A stretch of 64,000 bases of DNA, from contig DATBNO010000076.1 in NCBI GenBank assembly GCA_036554285.1, forward strand, positions 1 through 64,000, in the 5' to 3' direction. The position numbers and the translations under genes are program-made. This DNA comes from JADGGM01 sp025449955. GTDB taxonomy: Bacteria > Gemmatimonadota > Gemmatimonadetes > Gemmatimonadales > Gemmatimonadaceae. Positions 17,530-25,118 of this stretch are shown one piece after another (positions within the stretch are counted from its first letter, which is position 1; the number at the start of each line of letters is the position of its first letter). The notes below the pieces were generated by a model. It saw only the letters and a program-made list of their open reading frames with translations, did not search any database and was not told where the DNA came from.

Positions 17530-17781
17530 TTACTCCTCCACCGGCGTCACCGTTACCAGGTGACGCACGTGCTTGATCTGACCGCGCAACGACGGCGAAT
17601 CCGGACGCACCACTTCGGCCTGATGGTGCCTGAGCCCGAGCGACTCGAGCGTCCGCCGCATCTCGGCGGGATGACCGATGCCGCTCCGCACCTGCTTGAT
17701 GCGCACCTTGCCCTTCGTCAGCTCTTCAGGCGCGGTCTTCTTGGGCCCGCGCGTGCGATGCCACACGAACGTCCGCGGCAT
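17530..17781 (-). CDS. rpmD: 50S ribosomal protein L30, with N-terminal extension
   Basis: An 83-residue L30. The conserved core starts near residue 25 at GKVRIKQVRSGIG and contains the usual RRTLESLGL helix. Most bacterial L30 proteins are about 60 residues, so roughly 22 basic residues are added in front. The ATG overlaps the last base of the rpsE stop (TAATG), which supports this start. Confidence 0.93.
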   Translation of the reverse strand: MPRTFVWHRTRGPKKTAPEELTKGKVRIKQVRSGIGHPAEMRRTLESLGLRHHQAEVVRPDSPSLRGQIKHVRHLVTVTPVEE

Positions 17782-18611
17782 TAGACAGTCTCCTTCGACT
17801 TGGCGCGCGAGCGATACGGCAAGCTCGACGGCTCCACTTCGCGCTCGCGCGCGATTTGCTCCACCGTGGTCAACAGTCCGAGCCCGTGCATTGCCGCGCG
17901 CACCATGTTGTGCGGATTCGTAGAGCCGAGGCTCTTGGTGAGAATGTCGGCCACACCGGCGCACTCGAGCACCGCGCGCACCGCACCACCGGCGATCACG
18001 CCGGCGCCGGGAGCAGCGGGCTTCATCAGCACGCGACCCGCGCCGTGTTCGCCGACCACCTCGTGCGGAATCGTCCCGCCAGTGAGCGGCACGTGCACCA
18101 GGTTGCGACGCGCGGCGTCCACCGCCTTACGAACCGCCTCGGACACTTCGTTCGCCTTACCCGTGGCGACACCAACGCGACCCTGTCCGTCGCCGACGGC
18201 GACGAGCGCGTTGAAGCTGAAGCGCCGGCCGCCTTTCACGACTTTGGCGACACGATTGATCGCGATCACGTTCTCGACCAGATCGCTGCCTTCGTGATCG
18301 CGGTCGCCGCCGCGCGGGCCGTCGCCGCCGCGACCGCGGCTGCGATCACCGCCTTCGCCACCCCGACCGGGACCGCCAGGTCCGCGACCACCGGGACCGC
18401 CGGGACCGCGACCGCCTGGGCCGCCGCCCGGACCACCGCGTCCGCCGCGACCGCCACCCGGTCCGCCACGCCCGCCACGTCCACCGCCGCCTGGGCCGCC
18501 GCGACCACGTCCGCCGCCGCCTGGGCCACCGCCGCCGCCGCGACGAGGCGGTGGCGAACCACCACTTTCAGCGGATCCCGATCCTGCGCGATTACTCGGA
18601 TTGTCTGGCAT
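17781..18611 (-). CDS. rpsE: 30S ribosomal protein S5 with a ~110-residue Gly/Arg-rich N-terminal extension
   Basis: The S5 core (about residues 111-276) is intact, with NRVAKVVKGGRRFSF at the start of the double-stranded-RNA-binding domain and the GSTNPHNMVRA segment at the C-terminal domain. S5 shapes the mRNA entry channel and helps decoding accuracy. In front lies a run of about 85 residues built mainly of RGG, GGP and RGP units, preceded by a Ser/Asn-rich start MPDNPSNRAGSGS. The start is supported by tight spacing to rplR (2 bp). The extension resembles eukaryotic RGG boxes and would be disordered and RNA-binding. The frame is uninterrupted and the downstream core is normal, so this looks real rather than an error. 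Confidence 0.95.
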   Translation of the reverse strand: MPDNPSNRAGSGSAESGGSPPPRRGGGGGPGGGGRGRGGPGGGGRGGRGGPGGGRGGRGGPGGGPGGRGPGGPGGRGPGGPGRGGEGGDRSRGRGGDGPRGGDRDHEGSDLVENVIAINRVAKVVKGGRRFSFNALVAVGDGQGRVGVATGKANEVSEAVRKAVDAARRNLVHVPLTGGTIPHEVVGEHGAGRVLMKPAAPGAGVIAGGAVRAVLECAGVADILTKSLGSTNPHNMVRAAMHGLGLLTTVEQIAREREVEPSSLPYRSRAKSKETV

Positions 18612-18613
18612 TC

Positions 18614-18973
18614 TCAGAACTCCAGGCCGCCCTCACGGGCGCCATCGGCCACGGCCTTGATGCGGCCGTGGTATCTGTACCCCGCTCGATCGAACACGAC
18701 GCGGCTGATCCCCTGTGCCTTGGCACGCTCGGCCACCGCCTTACCGACGGCTGTCGAACGTTCCTGCTTCTTGCCATCGCCAACTGTGAGATCGGACACT
18801 GTGAGCAGCGTGCGATTCGCCATGTCGTCGACGATCTGCGCATAAATGTGCTTGAGCGTCCGATGCACCACGAGACGCGGGCGTTCCGCCGTGCCCTCGA
18901 CCCGCTTGCGCACACGCAGGTGGCGGCGATGCAAACGCTCCGCGCGCGTTTTCGGCTTGTGAATCGATTTCAT
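18614..18973 (-). CDS. rplR: 50S ribosomal protein L18
   Basis: Binds 5S rRNA in the central protuberance. Its 119 residues are the usual size. The basic N-terminus with RLHRRHLRVRKRVEGTAERPRL is followed by the RPRLVV...HIYAQIVDD core and the C-terminal FDRAGYRYHGR signature. Located between rplF and rpsE with 2-3 bp gaps. Confidence 0.97.
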   Translation of the reverse strand: MKSIHKPKTRAERLHRRHLRVRKRVEGTAERPRLVVHRTLKHIYAQIVDDMANRTLLTVSDLTVGDGKKQERSTAVGKAVAERAKAQGISRVVFDRAGYRYHGRIKAVADGAREGGLEF

Positions 18974-18976
18974 CGC

Positions 18977-19516
18977 TTACTTGCCTCCCGCCTTACCGGC
19001 CTTCCGCCGGACTTGCTCACCAACGTACTTGATTCCCTTCCCCTTGTACGGCTCGGGCGGACGCAGGCTGCGCAGCTCGGCCGCCACCTGGCCGACCATT
19101 TCTTTGTCGGCGCCTTCGATGGTGATCTGCGTCGGCTGTGGCGCCGTGAGCTTGATGCCCTTGGGCGCACGATACTCCACCGGATGCGAGAAGCCGAGCG
19201 CGAGCTGCAAGCCGTAGGGGCGCGTTTCCGCCTTGTACCCCACGCCTACGATCTCGAGCTGCTTCTGGAATCCCTTGGTGACGCCTTCGACCATGTTCGA
19301 CACGAGCGTCCGGGTGAGTCCGTGCAGCGCCTTGTGCTCGGCCTCGTCATCGGGACGGCTGACGACGATGGTGCCGTTGTCGAGGGCCACGCCTAACGCA
19401 GCATGCAGGCGCCGCTCGAGCTCGCCGCGCGGCCCCTTCACCTTGATCGTGTGTCCCTCGATCGTGGCCGTGACGTTCTTCGGCAGCACGACGGGTTTCC
19501 TTCCGATTCGCGACAT
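18977..19516 (-). CDS. rplF: 50S ribosomal protein L6
   Basis: A 179-residue protein near the sarcin-ricin loop of the large subunit. It begins MSRIGRKPVVLPKNVT and ends with the conserved PEPYKGKGIKYVGEQVRRK segment that contacts rRNA. Standard length and position in the spc operon. Confidence 0.98.
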   Translation of the reverse strand: MSRIGRKPVVLPKNVTATIEGHTIKVKGPRGELERRLHAALGVALDNGTIVVSRPDDEAEHKALHGLTRTLVSNMVEGVTKGFQKQLEIVGVGYKAETRPYGLQLALGFSHPVEYRAPKGIKLTAPQPTQITIEGADKEMVGQVAAELRSLRPPEPYKGKGIKYVGEQVRRKAGKAGGK

Positions 19517-19529
19517 GTTCAGAGGCTCC

Positions 19530-19931
19530 TTACCACACGACCGCGAGCAGCTCGCCGCCCGTGTGCGCCGCCCTGGCTTGTCGATCCGTCATCAGCCCCT
19601 TGGAGGTGCTGAGGATCGCCATGCCGAGCCCGTTCCGCACGCGCGGAATCTCGCTCACGCCGACGTACTTGCGGAGACCCGGCGTGGACACACGCCGCAC
19701 CTCGCGGATCACCGGTTGATCGCCCTGCGCGTAGCGCAAGTACAGCCGGAGAATCTTGCGCCCCTGCTCGGTCTCGAGCGTTTTCACATCTCGAATGTAG
19801 TTGTTCTCGAGAAGGATGCGCGCGAGATCGGCTTTCAGTTTGGATGCCGGAATGTCCACGCGCCGGTGCTTCGATCCGCAGGCATTGCGGATGCGCGTCA
19901 ACATGTCGGCAATAGGATCGGTCATGCTCAT
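19530..19931 (-). CDS. rpsH: 30S ribosomal protein S8
   Basis: A 133-residue protein that binds helix 21 of 16S rRNA and in many bacteria represses its own operon. It starts MSMTDPIADMLTRIRNA, and the C-terminal signature STSKGLMTDRQAR is present with a typical ending GGELLAVVW. Position and size are normal. An alternative start two codons later (MTDPIADM) is equally possible. Confidence 0.97.
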   Translation of the reverse strand: MSMTDPIADMLTRIRNACGSKHRRVDIPASKLKADLARILLENNYIRDVKTLETEQGRKILRLYLRYAQGDQPVIREVRRVSTPGLRKYVGVSEIPRVRNGLGMAILSTSKGLMTDRQARAAHTGGELLAVVW

Positions 19932-19971
19932 GTCAAAGGACCTGGTTGCATGTCAGGACAGAGTGGCGCCG

Positions 19972-20157
19972 CTACCAGCTCGACTTCCGAACGCCGGGAA
20001 TCATTCCGTTCAACGACAGGTCGCGGAAACAAATCCGGCACAACCCGAACTTTCGCAGAAACGCACGCGAGCGCCCGCAGCGCTGGCAGCGGTTGTGCTG
20101 CCGCACCGCGAACTTGGGCTTGCGCTTGCTCTTTTCGACCATGGCTTTACGAGCCAT
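19972..20157 (-). CDS. rpsN: 30S ribosomal protein S14, zinc-binding short type
   Basis: A 61-residue S14 with four zinc-ligand cysteines (24, 27, 40, 43) in CQRCGRS and CRICFRDL. This short C+ form works without a paralogue as long as zinc is available. Two start codons are adjacent (GTG then ATG); I use the ATG, giving MARKAMVEK. The nearby 75-bp gap to rplE carries a tandem pyrimidine repeat. Confidence 0.95.
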   Translation of the reverse strand: MARKAMVEKSKRKPKFAVRQHNRCQRCGRSRAFLRKFGLCRICFRDLSLNGMIPGVRKSSW

Positions 20158-20192
20158 CACACTCTCCCGTTCTGACCTGACATTTGATGGTG

Positions 20193-20243
20193 TTCCTTCC
20201 CTTTTCCCTATTCCCTTTTCCCTATTCCCTCGTCGTCACACGT
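20193..20243. repeat. TTCCC-linked intergenic element after rplE (14-bp tandem repeat plus hairpin)
   Basis: Two 14-bp copies of CTTTTCCCTATTCC (20201-20214 and 20215-20228) are followed by an 8-bp-stem hairpin, CGTCGTCA with TGACGACG, that overlaps the end of rplE. In the mRNA sense it begins at the rplE stop. It belongs to the hairpin/GGGAA-linker family seen at many gene ends in this window. Confidence 0.7.
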
Positions 20244-20907
20244 TGACGACGACAGGTTTCTCTTCTCCTCTAAACGGCATGCCTAACTCACGAAGCAGGG
20301 CCAGCGCCTGATCATCCTTCGGCGTGCTGGTGACGAACGTCAGATCGAGGCCGTGGACCTGGTCGACCTGGTCGTAGTTGATCTCCGGGAAGATCACCTG
20401 CTCCTTGAGGCCTAACGAATAGTTGCCGCGTCCATCGAACGACCGCGTGCCGAGGCCGCGGAAGTCGCGAATGCGCGGGATCGCGACCGCGATGAAGCGA
20501 TCGAGGAACTCCCACATCCGCGCGCCGCGCAAGGTGACGCTGGCGCCGATCTCCTGGCCCTGGCGCAGTCCGAAATTCGAGATCGACTTCTTGGCCCGCG
20601 TGCGCACCGGCCGCTGGCCGCAGATGAGCTCGAGCTCCTGCACCACGCCGTCGAGCATCTTGGGCTGCTTGATCGCCTCGCCGACGCCGCAATTGATCAC
20701 GATCTTGGTGAGCTTCGGGATCTGATGCGCATTCGTTAGGCCGAACTGCTGTCTGAGCTTGCCGCGCACGGTCTTCTCGTAGTAGCCCTTGAGCCGCGGC
20801 GCGGGGACCGGCGTGCCGACGCCCGCGTGCGGCTTGGCCGCCGCGCTCTGGCCTTGGCCCCCGCCGCCCTTCTTCTTCTTGCCTTCTTTCTTCTCTTTGG
20901 TCGCCAT
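20236..20907 (-). CDS. rplE: 50S ribosomal protein L5 with Lys/Gly-rich N-terminal extension
   Basis: A 5S-rRNA-binding protein of 223 residues against a usual 180. The core starts near residue 38 (LKGYYEKTVRGKLRQQFG) and has the signature KIVINCGVGEA and the GRGNYSLGLKEQ loop. The first 35 residues are mostly Lys, Gly, Gln and Ala (KKEGKKKKGGGGQGQ), which is unusual. The start lies 17 bp downstream of rplX. Confidence 0.95.
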   Translation of the reverse strand: MATKEKKEGKKKKGGGGQGQSAAAKPHAGVGTPVPAPRLKGYYEKTVRGKLRQQFGLTNAHQIPKLTKIVINCGVGEAIKQPKMLDGVVQELELICGQRPVRTRAKKSISNFGLRQGQEIGASVTLRGARMWEFLDRFIAVAIPRIRDFRGLGTRSFDGRGNYSLGLKEQVIFPEINYDQVDQVHGLDLTFVTSTPKDDQALALLRELGMPFRGEEKPVVVNV

Positions 20908-20924
20908 CGTCGGATTCCTCGAGG

Positions 20925-21341
20925 TCAGCGCTTGCGTGAGACCACGCGCGGAATGGCATCGCCACTCTTCGCGCTGACGCGTTCCTTCGTCCCATCATCA
21001 TCGACCCGCGCGCGCACGCGCGTGGGCGTTCCACCCTTGGGGTCGAGCAGCATCACGTTCGAGTGATGAATGGCCGCCGGGAAGTCGATGATCCCGCTCT
21101 GCTCTTCCGCCGTCCGTGCCTTGCGGTGGCGCTTCACGATGTTGACGCCATCGACCACGACGCGGCCGGTCTTCAGGTTGACGCGCAGGATCTTGCCTTC
21201 CTTGCCTTTGTCGTCGCCGCGCAGCACGCGCACCATGTCGCCTTTCCCGACGGGCAGCGGCGTGCGCTCGGCGTTTTTCGCATGGCGGGCGCGTTGGCGC
21301 GCGGTGGCGCGCTTGGTGGCCCGGTATCTCAGTATCCGCAT
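20925..21341 (-). CDS. rplX: 50S ribosomal protein L24 with N-terminal extension
   Basis: Assembly-initiator protein with a KOW motif: VGKGDMVRVLRGDDKGKEGK begins near residue 31. The total is 138 residues rather than about 105, because 30 basic residues precede the core and the C-terminus is also extended. The ATG lies one base from the rplN stop, supporting the long start. Confidence 0.93.
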   Translation of the reverse strand: MRILRYRATKRATARQRARHAKNAERTPLPVGKGDMVRVLRGDDKGKEGKILRVNLKTGRVVVDGVNIVKRHRKARTAEEQSGIIDFPAAIHHSNVMLLDPKGGTPTRVRARVDDDGTKERVSAKSGDAIPRVVSRKR

Positions 21342-21342
21342 A

Positions 21343-21711
21343 TCAGAGCACCTCCGGCGCCAGCGACACGATCTTCATGAACCGTTTTTCGCGCAGCTCG
21401 CGCGCGACGGGTCCGAAGATGCGGGTCGCGCGGGGCTCGCCGGCCTCGTTGATGATCACCACGGCATTTTCGTCGAAGCGGATGTAGCTGCCGTCCTTGC
21501 GGCGCGTTTCCTTGACCGTGCGCACGACGACGGCGCGCGCCACTTCCGACTTCTTGACCGTTCCGTTGGGCAGCGCGTCCTTCACGGCCACGATCACCGT
21601 ATCGCCGAGTCCGGCGTAGCGCCGCTTGGTGCCGCCGAGGACGCGGATCACGAGGGCGCGTTTGGCGCCCGAGTTGTCCGCGACCTTGACGATGGATTCC
21701 TGCTGGATCAT
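21343..21711 (-). CDS. rplN: 50S ribosomal protein L14
   Basis: A 122-residue protein at the subunit interface. It starts MIQQESIVKVADNSGAKRAL, has the central KDGSYIRFDENAVVIIN signature and ends with ELREKRFMKIVSLAPEVL. Fully standard size and position. Confidence 0.98.
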   Translation of the reverse strand: MIQQESIVKVADNSGAKRALVIRVLGGTKRRYAGLGDTVIVAVKDALPNGTVKKSEVARAVVVRTVKETRRKDGSYIRFDENAVVIINEAGEPRATRIFGPVARELREKRFMKIVSLAPEVL

Positions 21712-21724
21712 GGCCGGTTCTCCG

Positions 21725-22009
21725 TTAGCGCGCGCGTTCGACGATCTCGACCACGCGCCACCGCTTGTCCTTCGACAGCGGCCGGGTCTCCATGATGCGC
21801 ACGCGATCCCCGACCTTGGCCGAGTTGTCTTCGCTGTGCGCTTTGAGACGCGTGGTGCGCGTCACCATTTTCCCGTACAACGGGTGCGGGAAGCGACGTT
21901 CGATCGCCACCACCACCGTTTTCTGCATCTTGTCGCTCACCACCATGCCAATCCGTGTCTTGCGCGCGCCGCGCGCCGCCTGGTGGTCCGTTCTCACGAT
22001 GTCGGCCAT
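21725..22009 (-). CDS. rpsQ: 30S ribosomal protein S17
   Basis: A 94-residue primary 16S-binding protein. The OB-fold core runs RIGMVVSDKMQKTVVVAIER, and the family signature around GDRVRIMETRPLSKDKRW is present. A short 15-residue N-terminal lead precedes the usual start. It is in order between rpmC and rplN. Confidence 0.96.
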   Translation of the reverse strand: MADIVRTDHQAARGARKTRIGMVVSDKMQKTVVVAIERRFPHPLYGKMVTRTTRLKAHSEDNSAKVGDRVRIMETRPLSKDKRWRVVEIVERAR

Positions 22010-22030
22010 GTATCCTCTCGCCTAACCCGC

Positions 22031-22255
22031 CTAACGAGCCGAGCGCGTGGCGGCCGGCGCGGGTTGCGCCAGCTGCCGCTCACGAAGAATTGTCTTCATG
22101 CGCGCGATTTCCTTGCGGATCACGCGAAACCTGAGCGGATCCTCGAGTGCTTCGGTGGCGCTCCGAAAGCGCAGCCGGAATTGCTCCTCTTCCATTTCCG
22201 CCACGCGGCTCCGGACCTCGTCGTCCGACAGCTCGCGAATCTCCTCAGCTCGCAT
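22031..22255 (-). CDS. rpmC: 50S ribosomal protein L29
   Basis: A 74-residue helical protein near the exit tunnel. It begins MRAEEIRELSDDEVRSRVAE and has the conserved FRLRF and RKEIARMKTIL helix. Its first 11 bases overlap the end of rplP. The stop codon TAG lies within a CGTTAGGC motif, followed by a second GCCTAAC copy in tandem. Confidence 0.96.
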   Translation of the reverse strand: MRAEEIRELSDDEVRSRVAEMEEEQFRLRFRSATEALEDPLRFRVIRKEIARMKTILRERQLAQPAPAATRSAR

Positions 22256-22673
22256 CGGTGTGCGCCTCCTCGCGAACCACGAACTTCGACTTGACGCCCA
22301 ACTTCGCCGCCGCGAGCGCCATCGCCTTCTCGCCCGTCTTCCGGTCGACGCCTTCGAGCTCGAACATCACCCGGCCCGGCTTGACCACGGCCACCCATCC
22401 CTCGGGCGAGCCTTTGCCTTTACCCATGCGGGTCTCGGCCGGCTTCTTCGTGATCGGCTTGTCCGGGAAAATCCGGATCCACACTTTGCCGCCGCGCTTG
22501 ATGTGGCGCGTGAGCGCCACGCGGGCCGCTTCGATCTGCCGGTTGGTCACCCAGCCCGGCTCCAGTGCCTGCAATCCGTAGTGGCCGAACGCCACCGTGG
22601 ACCCGCGCTTCGCGAGACCGCGGGTGCGGCCTTTGAACATCTTCCGGAACTTGACGCGCTTGGGACTCAGCAT
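22245..22673 (-). CDS. rplP: 50S ribosomal protein L16
   Basis: A 142-residue protein near the peptidyl-transferase centre. It starts MLSPKRVKFRKMFKGRTRG and carries both family signatures, GRTRGLAKRG and the later RMGKGKGSPEGWVAVV. Standard size and order. Confidence 0.98.
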   Translation of the reverse strand: MLSPKRVKFRKMFKGRTRGLAKRGSTVAFGHYGLQALEPGWVTNRQIEAARVALTRHIKRGGKVWIRIFPDKPITKKPAETRMGKGKGSPEGWVAVVKPGRVMFELEGVDRKTGEKAMALAAAKLGVKSKFVVREEAHTDAS

Positions 22674-22691
22674 CGCTCGCTCTCCTTCGCC

Positions 22692-23354
22692 TTACGAGCC
22701 GGTGGAGTAGGTGCTTCCGCGACGGGCGCCCTTTGGCTCCTCGCCGTGGAAGATCCACACTTTGACGCCGATCGTTCCGAACGTCGTCTTGGCCGTCGAC
22801 GTCGCGTAATCGATCTTGGCGCGGAGGGTGTGCAAGGGCACGCGTCCCTCGTGATAGCCTTCCACGCGCGCGATTTCCGCTCCGCCTAACCGGCCGCCGC
22901 ACTTGATCTTGATGCCCTGCGCGCCCATGCGCATCGCGCTCTGCACCGCGCGCTTCATGGCGCGCCGGAACGAGATGCGCTGCGCCAGCTGGTGCGCGAT
23001 CTGATCGGCCACGAGCTGCGAATCGAGCTCGGGACGCTTGATCTCTTCGACGTTGATGCCGACTTCCTTGCCGGTGAGCTGCGCCAGCTCATCGCGCAGC
23101 TTGTCGACTTCGGCGCCCTTCTTTCCGATCACGACGCCGGGCCGGCCCGTGTGCACCGTCACCACCACTTTCCCCGGCTTGCGGTCGATGGTGATCATCG
23201 AAATCGCCGCGTGGCCTAACCGGGCCTTGAGATACTTGCGCAGCAGCTCGTCTTCCTTGAGGAGCGCCGGGAAGTTCCGGTCCGCATACCACCGCGAGCG
23301 GTGGTCGTGCGTGATCCCCAGGCGAAACCCGATCGGATTGACCTTCTGTCCCAT
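22692..23354 (-). CDS. rpsC: 30S ribosomal protein S3
   Basis: A 220-residue protein at the mRNA entry site. It starts MGQKVNPIGFRLGITHDHRS, includes the KH-domain loop GRPGVVIGKKGAEVDKLR and the C-terminal GARRGSTY. The ATG overlaps the rplV stop (TAATG). Confidence 0.98.
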   Translation of the reverse strand: MGQKVNPIGFRLGITHDHRSRWYADRNFPALLKEDELLRKYLKARLGHAAISMITIDRKPGKVVVTVHTGRPGVVIGKKGAEVDKLRDELAQLTGKEVGINVEEIKRPELDSQLVADQIAHQLAQRISFRRAMKRAVQSAMRMGAQGIKIKCGGRLGGAEIARVEGYHEGRVPLHTLRAKIDYATSTAKTTFGTIGVKVWIFHGEEPKGARRGSTYSTGS

Positions 23355-23713
23355 TAGCGTGCGTCCTCGTCCGATACCACGATCTCTACGTGGCTCGTAC
23401 GCTTGAGAATCGGCGTGCCTCGTCCCTGCGCGGCCGGCATGAACCGTTTGAGCTTGGGCCCCTCGTTGATCACCGCGTGCTGCACCACCAGCCGGTCGGT
23501 ATCGAGCGACTCGTTGTGCTCGCGCGCGTGTTGCTCCGCGTTCGCGATGGCCGACTTGAGCACCTTCTCGATCTGCTTCGCGGCGTGTTTCTTCGAGAAC
23601 GTGAGCAGCGCCAATGCGTCGTTCACGTTCTTCCCGCGGATCTGATCGATCACCAGCCGCATCTTGTAGGGCGACTGGCGGGTGGTGCGCTGAATGGCTC
23701 GTACGCGCGCCAT
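23354..23713 (-). CDS. rplV: 50S ribosomal protein L22
   Basis: A 119-residue protein whose beta hairpin lines the exit tunnel. It starts MARVRAIQRTTRQSPYKMRL; the C-terminal signature region reads RFMPAAQGRGTPILKRTSHVE. The start given here is 2 bp after the rpsS stop; a longer frame into rpsS is not used. Confidence 0.97.
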   Translation of the reverse strand: MARVRAIQRTTRQSPYKMRLVIDQIRGKNVNDALALLTFSKKHAAKQIEKVLKSAIANAEQHAREHNESLDTDRLVVQHAVINEGPKLKRFMPAAQGRGTPILKRTSHVEIVVSDEDAR

Positions 23714-23715
23714 CG

Positions 23716-24081
23716 TTACCTCCCTCCTCGCGGCGCGCCCGATCCGCCGGACGGTGCCGCCGCCGGCGCGCTGCCCGCTGCCGGCGCCGCGCCCGTGGGC
23801 GACGCCTTCTTGTCGGCCGCCTTCACGCCCGAATGTCCGCGGAACAACCGCGTCGGCGCGAACTCGCCTAACTTGTGCCCGACCATGTTCTCGGTCACGT
23901 ACACGGGAATGAACTTGTTCCCGTTGTGCACCGCGAACGTGTGCCCAACGAAGTCCGGCGTCACGGTGCTCGCGCGCGACCACGTTTTGACCACGCGCTT
24001 CTCGCTCCGCTGATTCATCCCGCGCACTTTCTTCATCAGCGCGGGTTGAACGAAAGGACCTTTTTTGACTGAACGTCCCAT
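23716..24081 (-). CDS. rpsS: 30S ribosomal protein S19 with C-terminal extension
   Basis: A 121-residue S19; the family is normally about 92. The core has MGRSVKKGPFVQPALMKKV and the signature GHKLGEFAPTRLFRGHSG. Residues 93-121 form an Ala/Pro/Gly/Ser tail ending GAPRGGR. Its start is separated from rplB by a 201-bp spacer full of hairpins, which is unusual inside this operon. Confidence 0.96.
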   Translation of the reverse strand: MGRSVKKGPFVQPALMKKVRGMNQRSEKRVVKTWSRASTVTPDFVGHTFAVHNGNKFIPVYVTENMVGHKLGEFAPTRLFRGHSGVKAADKKASPTGAAPAAGSAPAAAPSGGSGAPRGGR

Positions 24082-24099
24082 TCTAGGCTCGCTGTTGGC

Positions 24100-24275
24100 A
24101 GGGAAGCGCGCGCTGACGCGCGCTTAGGGAAACGCTGCGCTCGGGGACCCGGCGGCTTACGCCGCCTCGGGGAAATGGGCGCGTAGCAGGATATCCCGCC
24201 CCGTTCCCTTCGAGCGGCGCACGCCGCTCGCTCCCGAAGCGAAGCGCTTCCCCAAGTACGCGCTCGCGCACGCTT
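24100..24275. repeat. Composite hairpin mosaic between rplB and rpsS
   Basis: Six stem-loops lie in 176 bp. The clear ones are 24104-24125 (9-bp stem, loop CTGA), 24151-24166 (GGCGGC/GCCGCC), 24211-24230 (9-bp stem) and 24236-24250 (GAAGCG/CGCTTC, loop AAG); two more are imperfect. The left half is joined by GGGGAA-type linkers, the right half by CCCCGTTCCC, so the halves are inverted to each other. It has no reading frame and sits directly after the rplB stop codon. Confidence 0.85.
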
Positions 24276-24282
24276 CCCTGTT

Positions 24283-25113
24283 TCATTGTGTGGCTTTGCC
24301 GCGCTTCCGGCCGCGGACGATCAACCGCTGCGACGACTTCTTCTTGTTGCGCGTCTTCACGCCTTCCTTCTTGCCCCACGGGCTCACGACGTTCCGGCCG
24401 CCGCGTGTGCGGCCGCCGTGCGGGTGATCCACCGGGTTCATCACTTCGCCGCGCACCTTGGGCCGGCGACCGCGCCACCGCGTCGAACCCGCTTTGCCCC
24501 ACGATTGCAGCTCGTGCTCGGCGTTGCCGACTTCGCCGATCGTCGCCAGGCAGTTGCCGTGCACCAGGCGCACCTCGGACGACCCCAGACGCAGCGTGAC
24601 GTAGTCGCCTTCCTTCGCCACCACCTGCGCCGACATGCCGGCCGAGCGCGCCATCTGGCCGCCCTTGCCGATCTTGAGCTCGATGTTGTGCACCGCCGTG
24701 CCTAACGGGACTTCCTTGAGCGGCAGCGCGTTGCCTAACCGAATGTCCGAGCCGGGGCCGGACACGATCGTGTCGCCCACCGCCAGGCCCTTGGGGTGCA
24801 GCACGTAGCGCTTCTCGCCGTCGGCGTATTCCACCAGCGCGATGCGCGCCGAGCGGTTGGGATCGTACTCGATCTCGCGCACCGTGGCCGCCACACCGAA
24901 CTTGTCGCGGCGGAAATCGATGATCCGGTACTTCCGCTTGTGGCCGCCGCCGCGACGGCGCATCGAGATGTGCCCGTGGTTGTCGCGGCCGCCCGACTTC
25001 TTGAGCGGCTCGGTCAACGACTTCTCGGGCTCGGTGCGCGTGATCTCGCTGAAGTCGGACACCGAGCGGAAGCGCGTCCCCTTCGTGATCGGCCGGAATT
25101 GTCGAATGCCCAT
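24283..25113 (-). CDS. rplB: 50S ribosomal protein L2
   Basis: A 276-residue protein needed for peptidyl transfer and subunit joining. It starts MGIRQFRPITKGTRFRS, contains RGGGHKRKYRIIDFRRDK and the conserved C-terminal VDHPHGGRTRGGRNVVSPWG loop with the essential histidine. Standard length; 5 bp after rplW. Confidence 0.98.
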   Translation of the reverse strand: MGIRQFRPITKGTRFRSVSDFSEITRTEPEKSLTEPLKKSGGRDNHGHISMRRRGGGHKRKYRIIDFRRDKFGVAATVREIEYDPNRSARIALVEYADGEKRYVLHPKGLAVGDTIVSGPGSDIRLGNALPLKEVPLGTAVHNIELKIGKGGQMARSAGMSAQVVAKEGDYVTLRLGSSEVRLVHGNCLATIGEVGNAEHELQSWGKAGSTRWRGRRPKVRGEVMNPVDHPHGGRTRGGRNVVSPWGKKEGVKTRNKKKSSQRLIVRGRKRGKATQ

Positions 25114-25118
25114 GTCGG

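Noticed and set aside
17856..18845. Plus-strand open frame of 329 codons opposite rpsE and rplR
   Set aside because: A mirror product of the RGG-coding repeat DNA. The translation is Ala/Thr low complexity and the minus strand is clearly S5 and L18.
24082..24282. CRISPR-like array in the rplB-rpsS gap
   Set aside because: The repeated parts are short linkers and the stems differ in each unit. There are no constant-length repeats or spacers and no cas genes.
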